From Verrucomicrobiota bacterium (GTDB lineage Bacteria > Verrucomicrobiota > Verrucomicrobiia > Verrucomicrobiales > Verrucomicrobiaceae): DNA of 8,817 nucleotides. Position numbers and translations under genes: made by a program. Below, one piece after another: positions 1 through 5,796 of this stretch. The stretch spans positions 1 through 8,817 of the forward strand of contig JAIOQF010000296.1 of NCBI GenBank assembly GCA_021413535.1, written 5' to 3'. Below the pieces are notes generated by a model. It was not told the origin of the DNA. It did no database searches and saw nothing but the letters and a program-made list of their open reading frames with translations. Within the stretch, counting starts at the first letter, position 1. Each line of letters opens with the position of its first letter.

Positions 1-78
1 GCTGGTGGCGGCAAGAAGGACCCGGGCAAGAAAAAGGCGGCGGCCAAGCAGGCAATCTGTGTCATGCCTTCCGCTTAA
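1..78 (+). CDS. Possible 3' end of an upstream gene, Lys/Ala-rich tail (partial)
   Basis: Frame 1 is open from the first base of the window to a TAA at 76-78. It encodes 25 residues rich in Gly, Lys and Ala (AGGGKKDPGKKKAAAKQA, then ICVMPSA). This looks like the disordered basic tail that ends many bacterial proteins, and it lies 29 bases before the ATG of the next gene on the same strand. The function cannot be read from so short a piece. The frame could be open by chance, so confidence is low. Confidence 0.35.
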   Translation, partial: AGGGKKDPGKKKAAAKQAICVMPSA

Positions 79-107
79 CCGCGACCGCTGTGTTCTTCAG
101 CCACCCC

Positions 108-1439
108 ATGAAACAAAAAAACTTTATTGTCCCGCTGGGAGTTCTCCTTTGTGTGGCGTCTGCTTTGTCTGCTGCGGGCCAAAGTGCTCTCTCGAAAGAA
201 GCGGCGGATGAATTTGTCCGGAAAGAATTCGCCGCCTTGCAGGCCGAGAAGAAAAAATCCGGCCTGCCCGGCAATCTGCCAGAAGCGGTGGAGGCGCAAC
301 TCGCCTCGGGTAAAAAAGTGGAAATCACCGGCGGCGAGCTGCCTCTCGGCGGCGAACTCACGATGCCCTACGCGGTGGTTTTGCGCGGCACCAATGTCGC
401 CGAATCCCCGCGCTCTTTGTTTATTTCGATGCACGGCGGCGGCGGCAATGGCGAACAGCCCGGCCCGCACACCTGGCCGGTGAACACCAGCGAGTTTCAG
501 ACCCAGATCAAATTTGCGGTGAGCCTCTACCAAGCCGACGGCGTTTATTTCATTCCGCGCATGGCCGATGACCGCCTCGGGCGTTGGTGGCATAAACACA
601 ATCAGGTTGCTTTCGACCGCGTCATCAATCATGCCATCCTCCGCTGGAATGTGGATCCGAACCGCGTCTATCTCATGGGTGTTTCTGAAGGTGGTTACGG
701 CACGGACATTCTAGCGCCGTTCATGCCGGATCGTTTTGCCGCCGCGAACGCGATGGCTGGCGGCGTGGGCTTGGGCAATCCGCCCGCCAATCTTCGCAAC
801 CTCGCCTTTCGCACCGACGTCGGTGAAAAGGATTTTCAATTCGACCGCAGTCCGATGGCGCAAAAATTTCACGGCGAACTGAACCGCCTGCATGAACTTG
901 ATCCCGGCGGCTACGTTCATTGGCTCAATCTTCAACCGGGACGCGCGCACGGCATTGATTATCGGCGCGGCGTTCCCTGGATGACGAAATACACCCGCCA
1001 GCCGTGGCCGGACAAGGTGGTGTGGATCAATCAGACGCTGGACGGAATCCGCCGTGAGCGATTTTATTGGCTCGCGTTTCCCGACGCACCGAAGAAAGGC
1101 GACCTGCGCATTGACGCCACTGCCAGCCGCACCCGCAACACCATTACACTTGAGGTTGCCTTGCTCGACGCCCACAACACCGACGGCAATCGCACGCACG
1201 GCATGGATAACGTTGCCGAAAGTCAACGCACGCCACTGGGCAAAGCGAAAATAGATCTCCTGCTGAACGACGCCTTACTCGACCTCGACCAGCCCGTGAC
1301 CGTCATCGCCAACGGTAAGAAAGTTTTTAGCGGAAAAGTGGAGCGCAGTGCGAAAGTCATCGCCGCCGCACTTGCAGAGCGACCTGATCCGGCAGCTTGT
1401 CCGACCGCCAAACTGACCGTGACCACTCCTGATTTATAA
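108..1439 (+). CDS. Secreted alpha/beta-hydrolase (esterase/PHB-depolymerase-like)
   Basis: This is a 443-residue protein that is probably exported. I chose the ATG at 108 over an in-frame GTG at 90 because it gives a clean signal peptide: MKQK, a hydrophobic core at about residues 6-20, then a small-residue region (ALSAAGQS) suited to signal peptidase I. The catalytic domain shows an oxyanion-hole motif HGGGG (109-113), a nucleophile elbow G-V-S-E-G-G with Ser193, a probable acid at Asp242 in GEKD, and His281 in GRAHG. These fit a Ser-Asp-His hydrolase of the dienelactone hydrolase/PHB depolymerase/esterase type. Residues from about 330 form a separate C-terminal part containing LNDALLDLDQPVTV followed by a GKKVFSGKV strand, a pattern I associate with secreted esterases of planctomycetes and verrucomicrobia. 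The substrate is unknown; an ester of a polysaccharide or polymer is possible. No clear ribosome binding site is visible. Confidence 0.85.
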   Translation: MKQKNFIVPLGVLLCVASALSAAGQSALSKEAADEFVRKEFAALQAEKKKSGLPGNLPEAVEAQLASGKKVEITGGELPLGGELTMPYAVVLRGTNVAESPRSLFISMHGGGGNGEQPGPHTWPVNTSEFQTQIKFAVSLYQADGVYFIPRMADDRLGRWWHKHNQVAFDRVINHAILRWNVDPNRVYLMGVSEGGYGTDILAPFMPDRFAAANAMAGGVGLGNPPANLRNLAFRTDVGEKDFQFDRSPMAQKFHGELNRLHELDPGGYVHWLNLQPGRAHGIDYRRGVPWMTKYTRQPWPDKVVWINQTLDGIRRERFYWLAFPDAPKKGDLRIDATASRTRNTITLEVALLDAHNTDGNRTHGMDNVAESQRTPLGKAKIDLLLNDALLDLDQPVTVIANGKKVFSGKVERSAKVIAAALAERPDPAACPTAKLTVTTPDL

Positions 1440-1454
1440 AAGCCGCCAATGTTC

Positions 1455-1470
1455 TTCCAGCATTCTGGAA
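1455..1470. repeat. Perfect inverted repeat, 6-bp arms
   Basis: TTCCAG, a 4-base spacer CATT, then CTGGAA. It lies 16 bases after the hydrolase stop codon. It could be a weak transcript-end hairpin, but no T-run follows, so an operator or a chance dyad is equally possible. Confidence 0.4.
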
Positions 1471-1474
1471 AGTG

Positions 1475-1495
1475 TCAGTGACTGAATACGTATTC
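1475..1495. repeat. Two abutting palindromes, candidate operator upstream of pyrR
   Basis: TCAGTGACTGA (1475-1485) is a perfect palindrome around a central G. GAATACGTATTC (1484-1495) is a perfect 12-bp palindrome that shares two bases with it. Together with the dyad at 1455-1470, three perfect dyads fall within 41 bases, all in the only non-coding stretch ahead of the pyr operon. Transcription factors often bind such dyads, but I cannot name a matching regulator. Confidence 0.35.
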
Positions 1496-1651
1496 GGCGT
1501 CCGTTCTAGCTCATGCCGCACAGTCTTCATCTTGAGTTTCTCATATCACGGTTTCACGCTGAATCCTGTTCTTGCGCAAGTCATGAGTTCGCCTCGTGCG
1601 CTCAAGATCGCTCCTTGCATCCGCCGCGTTCCTCTGCACACTTCCACTTTA

Positions 1652-2191
1652 ATGCCGGACAGTGCTCCGATCCTCACTAAACAAGACGTTGCCCATTGCA
1701 TCGGCCGTCTTGCGGAAAACATTCGTGAATCTTGTTCCGGGAATGAGCTGGCCCTGGTTGGCATTTACCGCCGCGGAGTTCCTTTGGCCGAAAGGGTGTT
1801 CGCCTTACTCAAGCCGCACTTTCAATCACTGTTACTCGGCCGGGTGGACATCACGCTGTATCGCGACGATCTGAAAAATCTCGAGATGATGCCGAAGCTG
1901 GTCGGCTCCGACATCCCCTTCGATCTCGACGGCAAACATGTGATCCTATTCGACGAAGTCATCTACACCGGACGCACGTCGCGCGCGGGACTGGATGAGC
2001 TGCTCGACCACGGCCGGCCGAAGCAGGTGCAGATTGCGGCGCTGATTGATCGCGGCGGGCGCGAACTGCCGCTTCATGCGGATTTCGTCGGTGAAACGCT
2101 GAACGTGGCCTCACACCAGCGCATCTCCGTCTGCTTTGAAGAAGTGGATGGCGAGGACGCGGTCTATGTGCGAGAAGGGGGGCGACGATGA
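1652..2191 (+). CDS. pyrR: PyrR, pyrimidine operon regulator / uracil phosphoribosyltransferase
   Basis: The product has 179 residues, close to the roughly 180 of Bacillus PyrR. PyrR is a type I phosphoribosyltransferase-fold protein. It binds UMP/UTP and, in Firmicutes, the pyr mRNA leader, and it often also makes UMP from uracil and PRPP. Family landmarks are LVGIYRRGVPLAERV (about 35-49), VDITLYRDDL (65-74), the PRPP loop VILFDEVIYTGRTSRAG (97-113), and LIDRGGRELPLHADFVG (131-147). The PRPP loop reads DE where most PyrR have DD, a conservative change. The ATG at 1652 was chosen because homology begins a few residues later at ILTKQDV. The longer in-frame starts at 1472 (GTG) and 1583 (ATG) would add non-family sequence. 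There is no good ribosome binding site. The stop overlaps the pyrB start (ATGA), so translation is probably coupled. Confidence 0.93.
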   Translation: MPDSAPILTKQDVAHCIGRLAENIRESCSGNELALVGIYRRGVPLAERVFALLKPHFQSLLLGRVDITLYRDDLKNLEMMPKLVGSDIPFDLDGKHVILFDEVIYTGRTSRAGLDELLDHGRPKQVQIAALIDRGGRELPLHADFVGETLNVASHQRISVCFEEVDGEDAVYVREGGRR

Positions 2192-3129
2192 CTCCCCGCA
2201 AGGACCTGCTCGATATCCAGTCGCTCACTGATGAAGAACTCGACTTCATTTTGACGAACGCGGTTCCGTTTAAGAATCTATTCAAACGCAGCGTGAAGAA
2301 AGTGCCGACCCTGCGCGGACGCACGGTGCTGACCTTGTTTTACGAACCGAGCACACGCACCCGCTCATCCTTCGAAGTCGCGGCCAGCCGGCTGTCCGCG
2401 GATGTGATCAACTTCTCCGTGAACACCTCATCCGTGGTGAAGGGAGAATCGGTGCTCGACACCATTTCCACGCTGGAGGCGATGCGCACTGACTATGTTG
2501 TTGTGCGCCACGGCATGAGCGGCATTCCCAATTTGATCGCCCGCAACACCACGGCATCCGTCATCAATGCCGGCGATGGATTTCATGCCCACCCGACGCA
2601 GGCGCTCCTGGATGTCTTCACTCTCAAGGAGGTATTCGGCGGTGATTTGAGCGGATTACGCATCGCATTTATCGGCGACATCCAGCATTCACGGGTGGCG
2701 CGCTCCACGAATCTTCTCTGCCGCCGCATGGGCATGAGCACGGCGATGCTCGCACCCGGTTCCCTGATCCCGCGCGACACTCCGGCCGAGATCGCGAAGT
2801 TCACGAACTGGGAAGAACTTTATGCGTGGAAACCGGATGTCATTTACCTGCTGCGCGTGCAGATGGAGCGGCAGAATGTTCCATTCTTCCCCAGTATTGG
2901 AGAGTATCACCGCATCTACGGCCTTACCGATGAAAGACTCAAGCGCGTGCAAGACTCCGGTATCTACGTCATGCACCCAGGACCCGTGAACCGCGGCGTG
3001 GAACTCAATGACAGCGTCATGACCTACGAGCGCTGCCTCATCAACCAGCAGGTGGAAAATGGCATCGCCGTGCGCATGAGTGTGCTCTATTGGCTGAAGC
3101 CGGGCAGCGTCGAGGAGGTCGGATCATGA
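2188..3129 (+). CDS. pyrB: Aspartate carbamoyltransferase catalytic subunit
   Basis: The 313-residue cytoplasmic enzyme joins carbamoyl phosphate and L-aspartate to give N-carbamoyl-aspartate, the committed step of pyrimidine synthesis. The family signatures are all present: the carbamoyl-phosphate loop FYEPSTRTRSSFE (51-63), the mobile loop around VKGESVLDT (84-92) carrying Lys85, HPTQALLD (135-142), IGDIQHSRVARS (162-173), the aspartate-side RVQMER (223-228) and HPGPVNRG (263-270). Length is normal for the catalytic chain. It starts inside the last codons of pyrR and its own stop overlaps the pyrC start, so the three are one tight operon. No regulatory subunit gene (pyrI) is present here. 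This fits the type of ATCase that works without PyrI, sometimes in a complex with dihydroorotase. Confidence 0.97.
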   Translation: MTPRKDLLDIQSLTDEELDFILTNAVPFKNLFKRSVKKVPTLRGRTVLTLFYEPSTRTRSSFEVAASRLSADVINFSVNTSSVVKGESVLDTISTLEAMRTDYVVVRHGMSGIPNLIARNTTASVINAGDGFHAHPTQALLDVFTLKEVFGGDLSGLRIAFIGDIQHSRVARSTNLLCRRMGMSTAMLAPGSLIPRDTPAEIAKFTNWEELYAWKPDVIYLLRVQMERQNVPFFPSIGEYHRIYGLTDERLKRVQDSGIYVMHPGPVNRGVELNDSVMTYERCLINQQVENGIAVRMSVLYWLKPGSVEEVGS

Positions 3130-4406
3130 GCAAGCAAAAACTTTTCAAAGGTGGCGACATCGCCAGTGAAGAAAGCGCCAAGCTCCAGAGATGTGATGTG
3201 CTCGTTGAAGGCGGCCGCATCACTCGAGTGGCGCCAAATTTCACCGCGCCGCCGGATTGCCAAGTGATCGACTGCACCGGCAAGATCATTCTACCGGCGT
3301 TGTTTGATGTGCATGTTCACGCGCGGGAACCGGGACAGGAACAGAAGGAGAATATCAGGACATGCAGCGAGGCCGCGATCAATGGTGGCGTAACCGGTTT
3401 CTGTATGATGCCGAATACGCTTCCCGCCATCGACAGCGCCGGCGTGGTCAAGACGGTTCTGGAATCAGCCGCCAAATGTCGCATTCCGATTTATACCAGC
3501 GGCGCGATTACCAAAGGCCGCGAAGGGAAAGAACTGGCCGCTATTGGCGCAATGAAAGCGGCGGGCGCTGTCATGATCACCGACGATGGCTTTCCGGTTT
3601 CCAATCCGGTTGTGCTCCGTCGCGCCATGGAGTATGCGCGCGACTTCGGACTGATCGTCGCCAGTCACTGTGAAACGATGGAACTCAGTGGCAAAGGCGC
3701 CATGCACGAAGGCACGGTGAGCTATAGTCTGGGACTGGAGGGAATTCCCGCCATCAGCGAGGAGATCTGTCTGGATCGCGACATCCGCTTGGCGCAATAC
3801 ACCGGCGCGCATCTTCATATCCAGCACGTCACCACCGCGCGCGGCATGAACACTATCCGCCGCTTCAAAGAAGAAGGCGTCAATGTCACCTGTGAAGTCG
3901 CGCCCCATCATCTTATTTTTAATCACGAAGACGTGGGTGATTACGACACCAACTACAAAATGAATCCACCCCTGCGGACAAAGGAGGACAATGCCGCCTT
4001 GCTGCAAGGACTGATCGATGGTGTTTTTGATGTTATCGCTACCGACCACGCGCCGCACACGCCGTTTGAAAAGAACAATGACTTCGCCAGCGCGCCCTTT
4101 GGCATTACCGGACTGGAGACCGCGCTGCCTTCGCTGCATCACTACTTCATCTCAGAAGGAAAACTAAGCTGGGATCTGATTGTGCGACGTTACTCGGCGG
4201 AGCCCCGGCGCCTGCTAGGTCAACGAGCGGTGCCGGTGACCGAAGGCGGCACCGCTGAATTTATCGTCTTCAATCCAAAAACGGACACCGTCTTTACTCG
4301 TGATTTCATCAAATCAAAGAGCGTGAACACACCGTTTCTCGACCAGGCACTGCGAGGACGCGTGGATGTGGTTGTCCATGCGGGCGAAGTGCTGCTTCAG
4401 CGATAG
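3126..4406 (+). CDS. pyrC: Dihydroorotase, class I
   Basis: This 426-residue amidohydrolase reversibly cyclises carbamoyl-aspartate to dihydroorotate. The zinc-site motifs are intact: D-x-H-x-H in DVHVHAREPG (61-70, His63/His65 with Arg67), an acidic pair in ITDDG (Asp153/Asp154), His181 in SHCE, His234 in HIQH, and Asp307 in ATDHAPH. These mark a catalytic enzyme, not the inactive PyrC' partner found beside pyrB in some bacteria. The size and the DVHVHAREPG motif place it in the longer class I group, as in Aquifex, whose enzyme binds PyrB. The ATG at 3126 gives a 4-base overlap with the pyrB stop and begins MSKQKLFKGG. A longer in-frame start at 3090 would run inside pyrB and add non-family residues. 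Confidence 0.96.
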   Translation: MSKQKLFKGGDIASEESAKLQRCDVLVEGGRITRVAPNFTAPPDCQVIDCTGKIILPALFDVHVHAREPGQEQKENIRTCSEAAINGGVTGFCMMPNTLPAIDSAGVVKTVLESAAKCRIPIYTSGAITKGREGKELAAIGAMKAAGAVMITDDGFPVSNPVVLRRAMEYARDFGLIVASHCETMELSGKGAMHEGTVSYSLGLEGIPAISEEICLDRDIRLAQYTGAHLHIQHVTTARGMNTIRRFKEEGVNVTCEVAPHHLIFNHEDVGDYDTNYKMNPPLRTKEDNAALLQGLIDGVFDVIATDHAPHTPFEKNNDFASAPFGITGLETALPSLHHYFISEGKLSWDLIVRRYSAEPRRLLGQRAVPVTEGGTAEFIVFNPKTDTVFTRDFIKSKSVNTPFLDQALRGRVDVVVHAGEVLLQR

Positions 4407-4430
4407 TAGCACCATTTAACAGGCTTCCTT

Positions 4431-4721
4431 ATGATCTCACTTCTTGTTACTCTCGAAATTGATCCCGCCCGGATTGAACACGCCATCGAGTGCATTCGCG
4501 TCCAAGCCGAAGCATCGCGCCAGGAACCAGGCTGCCGCCGCTGGGAGGTGAGCCGCAAGCTCGATAAGGAAAACATCTTCACGCTGGCTGAACTTTATGA
4601 TGATGCGGCAGCACTTCAGGCGCATTTTGAAAGTCCCCATTTCAAGCAATGGGTCGCAAACACCGGCGACGGACTCATCTTGTCCAAGACCTCAGTGCGC
4701 GGTCAGGTGCTTGATTTGTAA
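4431..4721 (+). CDS. ABM-domain (YgiN-like) small monooxygenase
   Basis: This 96-residue protein is almost entirely one antibiotic-biosynthesis-monooxygenase (ABM) domain, a dimeric ferredoxin-like alpha/beta barrel. Typical features are the opening strand MISLLVTLEIDP, a helix over about 13-31, EPGCRRWEV (32-40), the FTLAELYDD strand (50-58), and AALQAHFESPHFKQW (60-74). Members include quinol monooxygenase YgiN, LsrG and many proteins of unknown substrate, so the substrate cannot be given. It follows pyrC by 24 bases on the same strand with no terminator between, so it may be co-transcribed with the pyr operon. A metabolic link to pyrimidine synthesis is only a guess. The ATG at 4431 fits the domain start. 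Confidence 0.82.
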   Translation: MISLLVTLEIDPARIEHAIECIRVQAEASRQEPGCRRWEVSRKLDKENIFTLAELYDDAAALQAHFESPHFKQWVANTGDGLILSKTSVRGQVLDL

Positions 4722-4822
4722 GTTGTGACGGCGCTCTTTGCCGACGGGAAAAGTAACCTCGGACGTTCATGAAGTCTTCGCAGAAGGCTGCGGCTACTGC
4801 TCTCGCTTTCGTTCTGATAACG

Positions 4823-4853
4823 TTGATTTCAGATGCTTCTTACGAAGTATTAG
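4823..4853 (+). promoter_or_regulatory. Weak candidate promoter for the HAD gene
   Basis: TTGATT (4823-4828) and TATTAG (4848-4853) match the sigma-70 boxes at 4 of 6 bases each, but the 19-base spacer is long. They lie 43 bases before the ATG at 4897, in a 175-base gap that otherwise shows only short, weak dyads. This is a suggestion only. Confidence 0.22.
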
Positions 4854-4896
4854 ATCGTGCCGTGCTGGCATTCATCTTGCTTGATGATTGTTCCAT

Positions 4897-5796
4897 ATGA
4901 AAACTGGTTATTTGATAGACATGGACGGAGTTATTTATCGCGACAATCATCTTATCGACGGAGCTGTGGAATTGGTGCGGGCGATGTTGAAGAATGGGGT
5001 TCCCTTTCTGTTTCTGACCAATAATTCTGCGCCCACACCGGAGGATCTTGCGGTGCGGCTCGGGCACCTGGGGCTGCATGGCCTGGGGGCGCGGCACTTT
5101 TATACTTCCGCGATGAACACGGCGGACTTTCTCAGCGAGACCGATCCCAATTGCACCGTGTATGTCATTGGTGAAGGTGGATTGCTCTCCGCCCTGCATG
5201 AACGTAAAATTCCGAGCGATGGCATTCATCCACGTTACGTGGTGGTCGGGGAAGGAACTGCCAGCATGGAAAAGCTAATCAAGGCACATGAATGTCTGGA
5301 GAATGGCGCCCGTCTCCTGGTGACGAATCCAGATAATTGGTGCCCGGTCTCGGCTGACAAGACCCGTCCGGGTGCGGGAGCCACCGCCGCTTTTCTCGAG
5401 GCCAGCACTGGCCGCCGCGCATACTTTCTCGGCAAGCCCAATGGTTACATGTATCACCGCGCGCGACGCAAGCTCGCCCAGCTCAGCCGGATCAATTCGG
5501 AAAAAGTGGTGATGATTGGCGACACCATGGAGACGGACATTCGCGGGGCCATCGAGGCCGGTTTGCTCTCTTACTTGGTGCTGAGCGGCTCGACGCCGCT
5601 TGAATCGGTTCGCGATTATGTTTATCAGCCCACCCGCATTTTGCACAGCGTGGCCGATTTGACCGAAGAGATCACCACTGGCAAGCCTTCAGATCAATTA
5701 AATAGTCCCGCACTCCAAGTGGTTCGCGGAACCCGCAGCCGCCCGCTGGCAAAGTATGCCATCAATCGTCGGCCGCGTCCGGCGATGACGAAGTGA
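4897..5796 (+). CDS. HAD-superfamily phosphatase, NagD type (HAD-IIA)
   Basis: This 299-residue protein has the HAD core of a phosphohydrolase. Motif I is DMDGV with nucleophile Asp8 and Asp10, motif II is LTNNS (Thr41), motif III is Lys180 in FLGKPNG, and motif IV is MIGDTMETDIRGA with Asp209 and Asp214. The order, the TNNS form of motif II and the roughly 130-residue insert between motifs II and III (a C2 cap) are typical of NagD, AraL and related nucleotide or sugar phosphatases. The physiological substrate cannot be read. The ATG at 4897 was preferred over a TTG at 4888. Residues from about 265 onward form a basic, Pro/Arg-rich tail beyond the usual family end. Its last 35 bases overlap the 3' end of der on the opposite strand. 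Confidence 0.88.
   Translation: MKTGYLIDMDGVIYRDNHLIDGAVELVRAMLKNGVPFLFLTNNSAPTPEDLAVRLGHLGLHGLGARHFYTSAMNTADFLSETDPNCTVYVIGEGGLLSALHERKIPSDGIHPRYVVVGEGTASMEKLIKAHECLENGARLLVTNPDNWCPVSADKTRPGAGATAAFLEASTGRRAYFLGKPNGYMYHRARRKLAQLSRINSEKVVMIGDTMETDIRGAIEAGLLSYLVLSGSTPLESVRDYVYQPTRILHSVADLTEEITTGKPSDQLNSPALQVVRGTRSRPLAKYAINRRPRPAMTK

Larger units (their letters stand above)
1440..1651 (+). other. Non-coding leader region of the pyr operon
   Basis: These 212 bases separate the hydrolase from pyrR. Besides the dyads at 1455-1495 there is a 10-bp palindrome CTTGCGCAAG at 1571-1580. I could not find the conserved loop sequence that PyrR binds in Bacillus pyr leaders, nor a terminator hairpin with a T-run. 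No convincing -35/-10 pair stands out. The pyrR frame is open through part of this stretch, up to a GTG at 1472, but the extra residues do not resemble the PyrR family. Confidence 0.4.

Noticed and set aside
108..200. Lipoprotein signal in the hydrolase, because of a Cys at residue 15
   Set aside because: The residues before Cys15 are V-L-L, without the small residue needed at -1, and the Cys lies too early within the hydrophobic core.
75..632. 185-codon minus-strand frame opposite the hydrolase
   Set aside because: The plus-strand frame carries a signal peptide and a catalytic triad; the opposite frame has none of these.
1472..1651. 60-residue N-terminal extension of PyrR from the GTG at 1472
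   Set aside because: PyrR homology begins just after the ATG at 1652 and the resulting 179 residues match the family length.
3465..4142. 225-codon open frame on the minus strand inside pyrC
   Set aside because: It lies fully opposite a gene with complete dihydroorotase motifs, shows no family features, and is a codon-bias shadow.
4779..4792. Hairpin CGCAG-AAGG-CTGCG between the ABM and HAD genes as a terminator
   Set aside because: The 5-bp stem is short and no T-run follows; such stems are common by chance.
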